From Hippopus hippopus (Eukaryota > Mollusca > Bivalvia > Cardiida > Cardiidae), in the NCBI GenBank assembly GCA_946811185.2, contig OX328097.1, positions 11,354,252 through 11,418,251 of the forward strand: DNA of 64,000 nt, written 5' to 3'. A program made the position numbers and the translations under genes. Shown here in pieces: positions 54,121-64,000 of this stretch. The notes below the pieces were generated by a model, which saw only the letters and a program-made list of their open reading frames with translations, did not search any database and was not told where the DNA came from. The number at the start of each line of letters is the position of its first letter. Position 1 is the first letter of the stretch.

Positions 54121-54545
54121 TCTTTTTGTCATTTTTTTGTTGTGTTCTTGTAATAATACTTTACCACACAACCACTTTTAAAGACCCTGAGAAAGATAAC
54201 CTTTGAAAATATTGTGGAAAAAAAGGAACTGCTGGTAACCACCATTTTCTTCTTCTCACTCTGTTTTCTTAAAATTCATTTTTTTTTTTTTTTTTTTTTT
54301 TTTTGTATTTTTGCAATAATTATCCCTTTACCACACAGTCACAACCTTTAACGACCATGAGAAAGATAACCTTCGAAAACAATGAGGGAAAAGAAGAAAA
54401 TGCTGGTTACCACCATTTTCTCCTTCCTCTATGTTTTCTGAAACTTTGTAGAAAAATCCCACCATTTTGGTCCTATTTAAATAGTCGTCTGCAAATGCTT
54501 TAGATCTGGACAGGTTTGAAATTCTGCTGTATGGTAAGAGTTGAA
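54121..54545 (-). repeat. H1 MITE, partial tandem duplication split by poly(T)
   Basis: Unit 1 (54121-54278) and unit 2 (54279-54545) both read ACTTT/CCTTTACCACACA...GAGAAAGATAACCTT, then CTGCTGGTAACCACCATTTT or GCTGGTTACCACCATTTTCT. A 26-base T run at 54279-54304 separates them. Only unit 2 keeps the right end GTCGTCTGCAAATGC...GTATGGTAAGAGTTGA. Confidence 0.82.
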
Positions 54546-54829
54546 TCGTAAATCATCAAGTTAGTCATCTAAAGTTTGTAATGTTTTCAAAATCTTTTGT
54601 AGAAAATTGGTTTTATACGCCTGAAGTTGACTTCTTGTTTTACCGCTTGATGTATACTACGAGTTTGTACCTGGAAGGCCAGAAAGAGGTCATTATTCTG
54701 AAAAATGATAGTCTTTGAGACATTATCATCATTATTATTTCTTCTAAAGAACTTTTGACCCTTTGATTAGAAAGCCCAGCATGACTTAAATGTTTTTCCT
54801 AGCAATATTTTAACGTTTTGAGGACATGG

Positions 54830-54895
54830 TAGATCAAAGTCAGATTGCAAAGTCTATGCAGTCTGATCGTCGTATCTATATCTACACTGTCAGAT
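54830..54895. repeat. H2 fragment just upstream of the second eag exon
   Basis: GTAGATCAAAGTCAGATTGC, then GCAGTCTGATCGTCG and ATCTACACTGTCAG. It ends about 85 bases before the exon's acceptor. Confidence 0.65.
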
Positions 54896-54980
54896 ATTTA
54901 TTTTAGAATAATGATAAAATTATGCTATGTAAAGAATGACACCAATGCTCATGGCAACTAATCTTGGTGTTTATTTTCAG

Positions 54981-55109
54981 GATCACCGCTATGGCTGCTG
55001 TTAAACATGGCTCCCATACGAAACGAGAAAGATCAAGTCATTTTAATCCTGTGTACATTCAAAGACATTACAGCATTAAAACAGCCCATAGACGACGAAA
55101 GCACCAGAG
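54981..55109 (+). CDS. eag: EAG channel exon: PAS domain C-terminal strands
   Basis: This 129-base exon has acceptor TTTATTTTCAG ending at 54980 and donor GTAAAT at 55110. The split Arg codon is completed (C+GA), and the exon then reads [34 protein letters not shown] and PIDDESTR. This is the last beta-hairpin of the eag PAS domain and the start of the linker. The pattern APIRNE-D-V--LCTF-DIT--KQPI is characteristic of EAG channels. The exon leaves one G for a Gly codon completed downstream. It is missing from simple open-frame searches because it is short and carries no Met at its start. Confidence 0.95.
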
Positions 55110-55502
55110 GTAAATTTTAAAATTGTTCATATTTTCTGCAAAGTACAGTCTTTTACCGTGTGGCCTGGTGATTTTACAAGATGAAGAAGTAGAAGAAAGA
55201 TTTCTAAAGCACTGTCAGAAAAGGAGACAATTAAAATACAGCAGACATTAATTCGAATAGTTAAATTTTAGCATGATTTTGTGCGGCTGCAGATGCTTTT
55301 GCAAACCGTGTGTGTAAGACTAGACCGCACAACAGTTGTATTTTGATCTTGCACCTACACTCAACAAAGCGACCTACAGCTATAGTTGTCCGGTATTTGA
55401 CGGTATGGTCTGGCAAGGACAGCACCGAGTTTGCATCATTATGGTCGTGCTTGCCGACTTAGGTACCATTTTCGCATAAATAACACTGCAACTACAAATA
55501 CC

Positions 55503-56012
55503 TCATTTAATGTTTTTCGGTAGTTTATCGAGCAATAATGATGGATTATTATTGTTTGATATTTCATGGTTACAACCAGTGAAAAATACCAATTTCATAC
55601 TTTCTAACTCTTCAATTGAAGGCAGAAACAGTAATTCCTGTGCACTAGTTACCTAGGTAAACAGCGCGTGGCATTCAACCAATAGGAAATATGACGTAAC
55701 TTACGCGCAAGTACCCTACATTTCTCGCGCTTTGCGTAATATTGTAATGCGTTCTTATGTGGAGGGGGGAACGCCATGGGGAATTACCGAAAAAAATGTA
55801 CTTGATTTTGACGAAAGTCGCCAACAAAAGGGGTTTGAGGCATGAAATAGAACTTTTTTTTTTTTAATGAAAGATCGAAATTTATTTCATCGAGTGAACA
55901 CATCGGTAATATTTTCACGAGAGGCGCAGCCACTCGTGAAAATATTACCGATGATGTTCACTCGATGAAATATATTTAGATCTTTCACCGGAAAAAAATA
56001 CCTCTATATATT
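55503..56012 (-). mobile_element. FB1 foldback element, copy D
   Basis: TCATTTAATGTTTTTCGGTA start, ACTAGTTACCTAGGTAAAC, AATATTGTAATGCGTTC, then the hairpin with CACGAGAGGCGCAGCCACTC and GATCTTTCACCGG. It inserted about 400 bases after the second eag exon. Confidence 0.88.
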
Positions 56013-57169
56013 TCTGCCTTTACCTGTGGTATCAAACATACCAAAAAACCATTTTTCTTCTCTCAAGCTACAATATAAATGGAGGCAAGAAATAATTGGG
56101 ACACACAAGAAGAAGGTCTGTTATAAACAATCATGAAATAAAGCTACAAAATATGATCATTTCATAGAAAAAAAAAAAAGTTTCGACTTTACAAAAAGTA
56201 ATAAAATCTTCTGCACAGCCATGTTTGTAATGGAGTTGTAAAATGTAACAAAACGGCAACGTCTGACGTGTCTTTATATATGAAAACTTGCGATGTAAGT
56301 GAAAAGTTTTTTGCAATGCGTGTTAATTAACTATCTGCCGTATTTTTCGTGCCTATCCTACAGAATAATCCGGTTATGATGAATTACTTACACTTCTCAG
56401 CTGACAAAGAAGGCAGTTTCTTTCAAGACAAACATTTCTCTGCGAGAACTGTTCTTGAAATTAAGAATTTGCAGTCTTGGCAGTCAAAACCTGTTCTGTA
56501 CCAGAAATAAAATATACTGGTTTTAGTTGCATTAATTGTATATTATATAATTTAACTTTATTCCTGAACCACTTAATAACTTGATGGATCATTTATTGCC
56601 AAAATATTAAAGCGGCCTAGGAATTAAGACTTTCTTCTCCCCAAAAATATAATTTCTTTTTCAAATACGTGTTGTGGCTACTTATATAAACTTTTTTCGG
56701 CGGGTAACCTAGTAGATTACTGAAACTTAAAAAACTGTATCTGCGTCATCTTCTTTTGATAAGTCAAGTAACTTACTAAGTCGTATCACCTGAAAGTGCA
56801 GACCGTATTCAGGTCATTTTTTTAGAGTAGAAAATGCGAGATAAAAATGCCATCATCCAATATTCTTTCTGCTAAGCTTTCATTAAAATCCGATCTAATA
56901 CCATTGTAATTCAGTAGGATATCCGTAACAAGTTTAGATTGCATCCGTCAAATCATGCAATACTGTTTTACCCATTCCATCATGCAATATGAATTAGTTG
57001 TCCAAATACGCTCAGGTCTATGTTAGCAAGAACCTGTATTCAACGGTCACCGGTATTAACCGATAAACTTTTCAAATTCACAAAATCAAAGGTTTTAGTG
57101 TAAAAGAATCTGTGTTTAATGGTCACTTGTCTTTAGAGGTTAGATTTATGAGCATCCTTTAGTGATAAC
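56013..57169. other. Intron, nothing recognised
   Basis: AT-rich, with no repeat shared within the window and no coding frame of note. Confidence 0.5.
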
Positions 57170-57385
57170 TTAACCCCTAGACTGCTAAGCGCTGCTAAAC
57201 GAACCTTTGCGGACAGTGTAGATCAATATCAGACTGCACAGAACACACAGTATGATCTTGGATCTACATTGTCCGAGAATAAGATATTTTCCCCCGAAAA
57301 ATACCTTTAAAATAGCAAAATTTGGGTTTTTTCTATCGGTTTCAAAGTTTATTTTCATTTATTTAGCCGATTTATGGTTAATACT
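57170..57385 (+). repeat. H2 MITE
   Basis: TTAACCCCTAGACTGCTAAG start, TATCAGACTGCACAGAACAC, ATGATCTTGGATCTACATTG, and ATTTAGCCGATTTATGGTTA end. Confidence 0.82.
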
Positions 57386-57417
57386 GGTTTTACTGTAGAT
57401 CTGTTTGAAAAATCCAG

Positions 57418-57572
57418 GTGCGATATTTATCAACAATTCTGAACATCGATTCAATTCTAACTGAAAAATCTTAAACAAGCTATCCGCTTTGCTTAGACTT
57501 GGCGTCTCAGCCAATCAGATGGCAAGTCTTGGAATTTCAAATTAGAAGTAAGTTTACAAAGGTTGTTGAATA
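57418..57572. repeat. M8 repeat (pair with 51353-51490)
   Basis: TTTATCAACAATTCTGAACA start, CTCAGCCAATCAGATGGC core, AAGGTTGTTGAATATTGC end. The two ends are weakly inverted. Confidence 0.68.
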
Positions 57573-58311
57573 TTGCAAAAGTGCTATTCTTTTGCATATG
57601 TAATCATGCTTCGAGTTGCCAATTAGTTAGGTCTGGGCAAGAGAATGGAGTGGCGATCTATGGGCCAAGATGCTAGTATATCAAAGAAAGATATCTGCGC
57701 GGGGAAGAAATCAATTTTTAAGGCCTTTTTGACACCTCCTCTCCTCCTTTTTTGTACATTTTTTCAACACTGGAACGTAAAAATGCCAGTAGCTAGACGG
57801 TCTGACAGCGATGCAAATTCGTACGAATAAGCCTAGAACGTCGTTCAAGGGGTTCGAATGATATCAAAGGCCTTATGGGATTTCCTAACATAATTTGTAT
57901 TAATTGTGTTACTTTTTTATGCTGAATATTCGTATCCTGGAATTTATTTTAATTCGGCCTGATTCATTTATAGCTCCTGAACCTGTTAAGAAAATCGATT
58001 TACCTTCAATCCGTCCTAATTAACGAACACGGTTATTATTTAGGACCCAGTTTTTCCGCGTAGCTGACTATGCTGGCTTTTGACCAACGTTTTGGTACTG
58101 ATAACAAATGAGTAAATAGAAAATTGTGATCGATTAAAAATGTAGACATGTTTATTTTAAGGGCCCCTGCCTCTTTGCTGGCAAATTTACGCCGTCTGTC
58201 TTTTTTTTTCAAGATATTTCTAGTAAATTCTTGATTGAAACTCTTTAAGTCAACGGTCGCAACAAATATATTGTTTAACCCATTATCATAAAACGAACCC
58301 GTGTTTAACTC
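57573..58311. other. Intron, nothing recognised
   Basis: The 96-codon minus frame at 58036-58326 overlaps the start of an H1 MITE and lacks known motifs. Confidence 0.45.
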
Positions 58312-58520
58312 TATACCAGATGGCAAAATTTTAGACTTGTATAGCTTTAAAGCATTTGGACACGACTAATATTAGGGGTGCTTAAATGGTGCACATGCTT
58401 GCGAAGGAGAAGAAAATATTGTTGGGAGCATTTTCTCCTTTTTTTCAATAATATTTAAAAAAAAAAACTTTATTCGTCTGGGTCGCTAAATTACAGGATT
58501 ATTTGGTAAAAGGTTAAACG
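58312..58520 (+). repeat. H1 MITE
   Basis: ATACCAGATGGCAAAATTTT, then AGACTTG; core GAGCATTTTCTCCTTTTTTT; ATTTGGTAAAAGGTTAAACG end. Confidence 0.75.
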
Positions 58521-58720
58521 ACCCGTGAGAAGAAGGCTTTTTGAAAAAAATGTAATTTGAAAAAAATGTAATTTGAAAAAAAAACTGCTGGTAATCAGCA
58601 TTGCCTTCCACAAAGCTCTCTATCCTTTTAAAGACAAAGTCCAACATTTTAGCACCACTAACCTGTTCTCTGCTTTAATATGTTTCCGGTACGAAAAGTC
58701 TCTATTATGTTGTCTGGTAA
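58520..58720 (-). repeat. H1 MITE with a 19-bp tandem duplication
   Basis: AAAAAAATGTAATTTGA is repeated at 58543-58580, then AACTGCTGGTAATCAGCATT and TATTATGTTGTCTGGTAAA. It directly follows the preceding H1 in inverted orientation. Confidence 0.7.
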
Positions 58721-58780
58721 ATCTTAATTTCAAACAAATGCATTTTCCAAATAGTTCATCCAATCAGAAATGGCGTTACA

Positions 58781-59045
58781 TATGAGCCATGCTCTGTGAA
58801 AAGGGGGCTTAATGCATCTCCGTGATGCATGACACCAAGCAAGTCATCATAGCATTGTGGATCCTTAAAATCCATTTTGTTTAACAACCGACTGAATCAT
58901 TAGGTACTCTGGTCCTTTGAGATGCAGAAAATTGACCTATGGCAAAAAGTTTCGGCCAATGTCAGCCTGCGAGGATTGCGCAGGCTGACATGGACCGAAA
59001 CTTTTTGCAGATGCTTTCAGCCCCATTTTCGCTGGGCATGGCTCA
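58781..59045 (-). repeat. H3 MITE, full length
   Basis: GAGCCATGCTCTGTGAAAAG and TTTTCGCTGGGCATGGCTC ends. Stem CGGCCAATGTCAGCCTGCG, then TGCGCAGGCTGACATGGACC. Confidence 0.92.
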
Positions 59046-59845
59046 TTAAAAATCAGAATTAGAGTAAGAATGTTTTGGTTAAAATGGATCAGGTTATAGT
59101 TGTGTGCCCCTTTGCAACATAAAGAGTTGCAATCAAGGAGTTGCATATCAGACGGTATGGATTTAAAGGGCTTTTAGGAACAGCATAGTTGGTTTCCTTC
59201 GCAAAGCCATACAAGACAAAGTTTCCTGAGGAAAAACTTAGAGTATCAGTCTCTTGAGATTGGTCAACTGATAAAACACAATACTCATCGACCAAATACC
59301 CTAACAATACATTGCATTTACTGAAAATACATTCTTTTTTTTTTTAAACTTTATTAGCCACCTATATTGGATAGGGGAGGTCGTGGCCATCCTCCCTCTA
59401 TCCTTACAATAATCGTTATTTTCATCAATCATCTTATTTCATCTTATCTTGCTAACTAAAAGTCTAAAACAGTCTATTTTCTCTATTTGAAGTTTTTTTT
59501 TTTTTTTTTTCTTCTCAAATGCGAATAAAAGTGTACTATATCGAAATTTGTTACTTTGCGAACAGTGCAGATCAAGATTCGAGTGTACTGATGAAAATAC
59601 ATTCTTACATTAACGAATTAAACAGCGAATTCGATCTTTCAACAATTTTGTAAAACAATAACATTCAGGCTAGAGGGAATCGTACTTTTCCATGCCATTC
59701 AAAAAGGAGTGGTGGAATTTTTCTTTACACAAATTAGGTCACACACCTGCGTCTGTTTACATGACAATGTCTTGTAATTTGATAGAAAAAAAAGCAAACA
59801 ATTATTGATAGTTTGAGTCCAATCACCTGGAAAGGAAGGAATGAA

Positions 59846-59985
59846 CCATTCACTGTGAAAAGGGGGCTAAATGCATATGCAAAAAGTATTTACCATGATA
59901 GCCTGCGCAGTTCGCACAGACTGACCTTGGTCGAAACTTTTTCCTTTGGGAAACTTTCTGCGTGTCCAAGGACCATGACACCAGG
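59846..59985 (+). repeat. H3 MITE, left part (split by a P1 insertion)
   Basis: CATTCACTGTGAAAAGGGGG start, CCTGCGCAGTTCGCACAGAC, and TGTCCAAGGACCATGACACC at the break. It continues at 60183. Confidence 0.88.
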
Positions 59986-60182
59986 GTCCGCATTCACCAA
60001 CCATTTCTGAAGAATATTCTTAGTCTTTATACCAATATTTCCTAAGTTTGAAAGTAACACAACTTCTGATTGGCTAAACCATTTGGTTTAGCCAATCAAA
60101 AGTTGTGTTACTTTCAAATTTAGAAAATTCTGGATATCAAGAATAAGCATATTCTTAAGAATGGTTGGTGAATACAGATCTA
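59986..60182. repeat. P1 palindromic MITE inside an H3 MITE
   Basis: Complete copy from GTCCGCATTCACCAACCATT to AATGGTTGGTGAATACAG. Core ACTTCTGATTGGCTAAACCA and TGGTTTAGCCAATCAAAAGT. Confidence 0.93.
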
Positions 60183-60305
60183 GGATTCAGTCGCTTGTTA
60201 GACGAAATGGCTTTTATGGATCCATTGTTATGTGATGACCTGCTTGGTTTCATGCATCACGGAAATGCATTACACGCCCTTGCATTACACGCCAGAGCAT
60301 CGTTC
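60183..60305 (+). repeat. H3 MITE, right part
   Basis: GATTCAGTCGCTTGTTAGAC, then ATGGCTTTTATGGATCC and CATGCATCACGGAAATGC. The terminal block GCATTACACGCC occurs twice. Confidence 0.87.
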
Positions 60306-61990
60306 CAATTTAATTTATTAATCAATCGAAAAAGCTCGTATAATTCAATTTCAAAGAAATTTTGACAAAAATGTAGCACACCGTGATCAAATATCAAACT
60401 GAGTAGAATACTGTATACTTGGTTTATACAGTTTTAATACTCCTTTAAGGTTGACAAAAGAAATCTGAATTATTTACTCGTTACGATGTCCAGGTCATAG
60501 CATTTGTGACAATGACTTCTGAATCCTTACAGTCCCTTGTCAGGGGATGAAGGGGGTGGTAGGTGGCGGTAATATATCCAAAATTTATCGTTCATTGTAG
60601 ATTCAAGAGCAATTTTCAAGCTCCGTGTTGTGTGATCTGGGTCTTGCAAGCAGTTGGCATATATGCTGGATTTACGTGAAAATTTTACAGTTTGTTTATA
60701 TCATCAAAAAAAAAACCCAACAGTCGATAAAAAAAGAGTAACCATTCAAAGTTGAACATTTACATTTTTGTTTAAGCGATAAAGTTTACGTATTTGATCT
60801 GATTCTATATAAACTTGCACAAATTATTTGCATCGTCGAATTGTTTGATCCGGTTGAAAAAGGAACTAAATTCAATCATGGTTTGTAAAAAAGAAGACAA
60901 TTGATAAATTGTTCTTAGTTACGCAACGAAATTTACATTATTAGTCCAACTCCTATGAAATATGGGAATTGTTAATGGCAGAAAGTACTTAAAGTTTGTT
61001 AAACATGGCTTGGTCCTTGAAATACCTTTGCACATTGATTATTTTCATATTTGTTTATTCCGACATGGATACTTATTATGCCGAAGCAATGCTTTTACCT
61101 TCAAGATTCCACTGCCGAACACACGCTCAAAATTATATCAGAATTTTTTTATCGTTTGGGTTTTTTTTTCAGTTTTTGCCTGTTGTCGTGCTTTTTCACA
61201 ACTTTCATTCCCGATGGAAGACGTTACCCACTGTCTCTATTATAATCTTTTATTTCCCGTTTTCACACAGCACAAAATGTACAAATACTAACATGCATCT
61301 CTCAATGTACTAAAGTATGTCGCAAAGCAGCTGGAAATGGATGATGCTGAGACTAGTAATGGTGAAAACACTCAGTTCACATGAAAAATTTCCACTAAGT
61401 AAGACACCACAAAGGTTTTCAGAACATCTTCGGACACTAAGTCCCATAGACACAAAGTCCCTGCTTTACATTCATTGGTACATGTACATTAAATAATCAT
61501 CGGAAAATGACCACTTGAAAACATAATATAAAACCCCTCCCATTGTAACTTCTCAATTAATGAAAACATTGACTAAAACAATTTATGTGGAAAAGGGTTA
61601 TGAACGTTAACAATGTTTTCAAAAGTGTTTACACTTGCTCCACTTCAGACAAAATGTATCACATATTGTTACATAGAATAAAAGTAAAACTTGACTGTAC
61701 AAATTACTCCCAATAAACTGACATGTAAAAATTAACAGAACAAACAAGTACAACTACTTACAGAAAGAAGTTTCCAAGATATTCTACTCTCTCAAACACT
61801 TTCTCAAAAACTCCACACAAACCATTTACATGTCCATGTACATCCAAACATTCAAACCATAATTGTAATAATCACCCCTCTCACGTGCATGTTTCACTCC
61901 ATTGAACTGTCCACACTATCAAAGCGCTGAAAGCACTGAATACAAAAAAATGACATAAATATGACACCTGTGTCCTTCACATCAAAATAG
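60306..61990. other. Intron, nothing recognised
   Basis: Three overlapping + frames at 60962-61313 are Phe/Ser/Cys-rich, share one T-rich patch, and show no domain or codon signal. 61320-61980 looks unique. Confidence 0.5.
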
Positions 61991-62250
61991 ATATGATCCA
62001 TGCTCTGTGAAAACGGGGCCTAATCCATCTCCATGATGCTAGATACTAAGCAAGCCATCACATTATTATAGACTGATAAAATCCATTTAGTCAAACAATT
62101 GCCAAATTCTGGAGGTAGAATTGTTTTCGATATACAGGAAATTTGAAGGTAGCAAAAAGTGTCGGCCCATGTCAGCCTCTCAAACATGCTGACATGTGTC
62201 GATACTTTTTGCAGATGTAGTGAGCCCCCTTCTCTCAAAGCATGGCCACT
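61991..62250 (-). repeat. H3 MITE, ending 90 bp before the third eag exon
   Basis: ATCCATGCTCTGTGAAAACG start, GGCCCATGTCAGCCTCTCAA (the GCGCAG part is missing), and TCTCTCAAAGCATGGCC end. Confidence 0.85.
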
Positions 62251-62340
62251 GACTATCATAAGAACTTTTCATGCCTTCATGGTTCTCTTGTTTCATACTT
62301 GATATTATCTTTCAAGTTTTTACGTGCATTTTTCTTTCAG

Positions 62341-62462
62341 GAATGAGCAAATTTGCACGATTGGCACGTTCGGTCACTCGGAACAAGTCAACCCTGCTAC
62401 AATTCTCATCAAACATTCCAAGTATGAGGTTCGAATCTTCAAGACCGTCACAAATAGCCAAT
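62341..62462 (+). CDS. eag: EAG channel exon: post-PAS linker (KFARL segment)
   Basis: This 122-base exon has acceptor TTTTTCTTTCAG ending at 62340 and donor GTAAGT at 62463. With the leftover G it reads GMSKFARLARSVTRNKSTLL, then QFSSNIPSMRFESSRPSQIAN, ending in phase 0. The GxxKFARL-R-xTxxxxxLxQ pattern matches the segment linking the PAS domain to S1 in EAG channels. The following serine-rich part is less conserved, as in the family. The exon after this one should encode the segment leading into S1 and lies beyond the window. Confidence 0.93.
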
Positions 62463-62539
62463 GTAAGTCGAAGTCTTGTTTTACGTCCATATCCTCAAAT
62501 GCCGTGACCTCTAATCATCATGCGAAAGTTTTCTTGTTT

Positions 62540-62800
62540 GGTTGTTTAACGCAGTTTTCAGTATTTCTTCAGTTATATAGATGTGGTCGGAGCACATATC
62601 CATGCTTTTAAAAGAATTAAATTTCTTTCACCACTACTTTGCACAGCATTCTTTTAAAACCACTAGCTGCTTTCTCGGACAAACATCATCGAAATGATGT
62701 TCTTTGGTAAGAGTGAAAGGAATCTTGTCACATTGACTTACAAAAATTCCCGTAAAGAATTTGGGCAAGCTAGGAATCGGACAAGCGACCTTTAGGCTTC
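62540..62800 (-). mobile_element. SINE-A, diverged, just after the third eag exon
   Basis: The minus strand shows GTCCGATTCCTAGC (eroded box B), GATTCCTTTCACTC, AGAAAGCAGCTAGTGG and AAACTGCGTTAAACAACC. Confidence 0.7.
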
Positions 62801-62869
62801 ATGCATAGATTATAAAGAGAAAGATAAGACTTCCATAGACGTGCCGACTGTAACTTTTGATACTTTTTG

Positions 62870-62985
62870 AATAGACCAATAACAAAACGTTTCGAGGTTA
62901 GTCTTTGCGGACTGCGCAGGCTGACATGGGTCGATACTTTTTGCAGATACATTAAACGCCCTTTTCAAAGAGCATGGCTTATGTA
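62870..62985 (-). repeat. H3 half copy
   Basis: AGACCAATAACAAAACGTTT, then GGACTGCGCAGGCTGACATG and CCTTTTCAAAGAGCATGGC. Confidence 0.8.
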
Positions 62986-63118
62986 TTTTCAAATATTTTT
63001 TAGCATAAAGCATTTCTTTAAGTTAAATGTACACATATTGCCAGTAGATTTTTCAAACCATTTTCTGCAAATTTGATTTTCCTCAAGGGTGTAATGAATG
63101 AATCAACATTTGTCAAAC

Positions 63119-63372
63119 TAAATGAATCATACCCTGTGAGAAGCGGGTTTAATGCATCTGCAAAAAGTATCGACCCAGGTCAGCCTGCGCAGTCCGCGCA
63201 GACTGGCCTGGGTCGATACTTTTTGCTACTGGTCAATTTTCTGCAAGTCCAAAGACTATTCTACCTCATGATTCCGTTGGTCGTTAGATAAAATTTATAT
63301 GGATCAACGGTGGACTTGCTTAGTATAATGCATCACGGATATGCATTAAACCCCCATTTCACCAGAGCGCCG
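63119..63372 (+). repeat. H3 MITE, full length
   Basis: AATCATACCCTGTGAGAAGC start. Stem AAAAAGTATCGACCCAGG pairs with CCTGGGTCGATACTTTTT; inner GTCAGCCTGCGCAG. End CCCATTTCACCAGAGCG. Confidence 0.92.
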
Positions 63373-63631
63373 ATCAAATATTGGTTCCAAGCCCTGCATT
63401 CTGAATACATCATCAACCCGTGAAAGATACAAGAGTTTTATTACGGAACTTTATCAATTTCACAAATTATGATGAATTGTGAATGAAGATAATGCTATTT
63501 GTTCTTGGAAGGCGCCTAGAAAACTAAATCCACGATCAATTTCTGATAGCAATTTTGATGGATGGCTCGATGAAGGAATATCGGTACACGTGCAACATGC
63601 AACAATACAATACATCAACTCTTTACGCCAA

Positions 63632-63935
63632 GCCCCGGTAGCTCAGTCGGTAGCGTGCTGGACTTGAGAACAGGGGGTCGTAGGTTCGATCCCTGGCTTG
63701 GCCAATTTCTTTCCGAGGATTGATGATGGTCATTGCGACAGGATTCATTCCTCTTCCACCGCTAACCGTTGTTTCGACTATAGTGATGTTGGAAAGCAAC
63801 CAGTGGCTTAGAAAGAAAATTGTACAGAGTACTGGTAACAGAGACTCCAGGAAAGCATGGATAGATGCACTGGCCGCCGCGATATAACTGAAATGATGTT
63901 GAAAACGGCATTAAACACCATACAATCGATCAATC
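63632..63935 (+). mobile_element. SINE-A, youngest-looking copy with intact Pol III boxes
   Basis: Head GCCCCGGTAGCTCAGTCGGT with box A TAGCTCAGTCGGTAGCG and box B GTAGGTTCGATCCC. Body GACAGGATTCATTCCTCTTC, then GGAAAGCAACCAGTGGCTTA. End GGCATTAAACACCATACAAT, then (CGATCAAT)-like tail. It could be misread as a tRNA gene, but no mature 3' end or anticodon arm is clear and the SINE body follows directly. Confidence 0.92.
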
Positions 63936-63936
63936 A

Positions 63937-64000
63937 ATTAACTCTTTAGCAAAGGACAAAATTTTAGACTAGTTCGAATTAAAAGCATTTAAGGACTTTA
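63937..64000 (+). repeat. H1 MITE, cut by the window edge
   Basis: TTAACTCTTTAGCAAAGGAC, then AAAATTTTAGACTAG. Confidence 0.75.

Noticed and set aside
63632..63704. tRNA gene (box A and B present)
   Set aside because: The sequence runs directly into a SINE body shared with copies at 19205, 42166 and 47128. It is a SINE head.

Overview
This is AT-rich eukaryotic DNA with no prokaryotic gene structure: long non-coding stretches, GT-AG introns, tRNA-derived SINEs, Tc1/mariner and LINE remnants, microsatellites, and a very high load of short hairpin-forming elements (MITEs and foldbacks). The repeat style and the gene present suggest an invertebrate, most likely a bivalve mollusc. That assignment is inference, not proof.

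The only recognisable host gene is on the + strand. It is an ether-a-go-go type (EAG, KCNH1/KCNH5-like) voltage-gated potassium channel. Three consecutive exons are visible at 33382-33612, 54981-55109 and 62341-62462. They encode the N-terminal PAS (eag) domain and the start of the linker towards the membrane part. All have consensus AG acceptors and GT donors, and their phases join without a break (phase 1, 1, 1, 0). The first coding exon (start codon and PAS cap) was not found, and the transmembrane, pore and cyclic-nucleotide-binding-homology exons must lie beyond 64000. Everything from 33613 to 62340 is therefore intron. The first 33 kb is either intron 1 or upstream DNA.

Layout: 1-26000 holds dispersed MITEs, SINE copies, a foldback element at 23.7-24.2 kb and a degenerate ~50-bp tandem repeat at 24.8-25.15 kb. 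At 26.08-26.44 kb a cluster of CRE and YY1-like motifs lies beside a perfect 65-bp-arm inverted repeat. At 33.4 kb is the PAS exon, followed by a structurally intact Tc1-like transposon (34191-35722) with perfect 38-bp inverted repeats. At 36.2-37.95 kb an internally deleted LINE has split a palindromic MITE. From 40 to 54 kb the intron is packed with hairpin MITEs, two inverted foldback copies (one flanked by 55-bp direct repeats), SINEs and a large (TA)n(CA)n tract. From 55 to 64 kb come the second and third exons, another foldback and further nested MITEs.

Repeat families are named here for convenience: H1 (hairpin core around GCTGGTTACCAGC, TTAACCC ends), H2 (core GCAGTCTGATC, TTAACCC ends), H3 (~260 bp, core GCCTGCGCAG..CTGCGCAGGC), P1 (~190-bp full palindrome centred on paired CCAAT boxes), FB1 (~500-bp foldback), M5, M6, M7, M8 (other short inverted-repeat elements), SINE-A and SINE-B (two tRNA-headed SINE types). 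Repeat boundaries are approximate unless stated otherwise, because they come from reading alignments between copies by eye.
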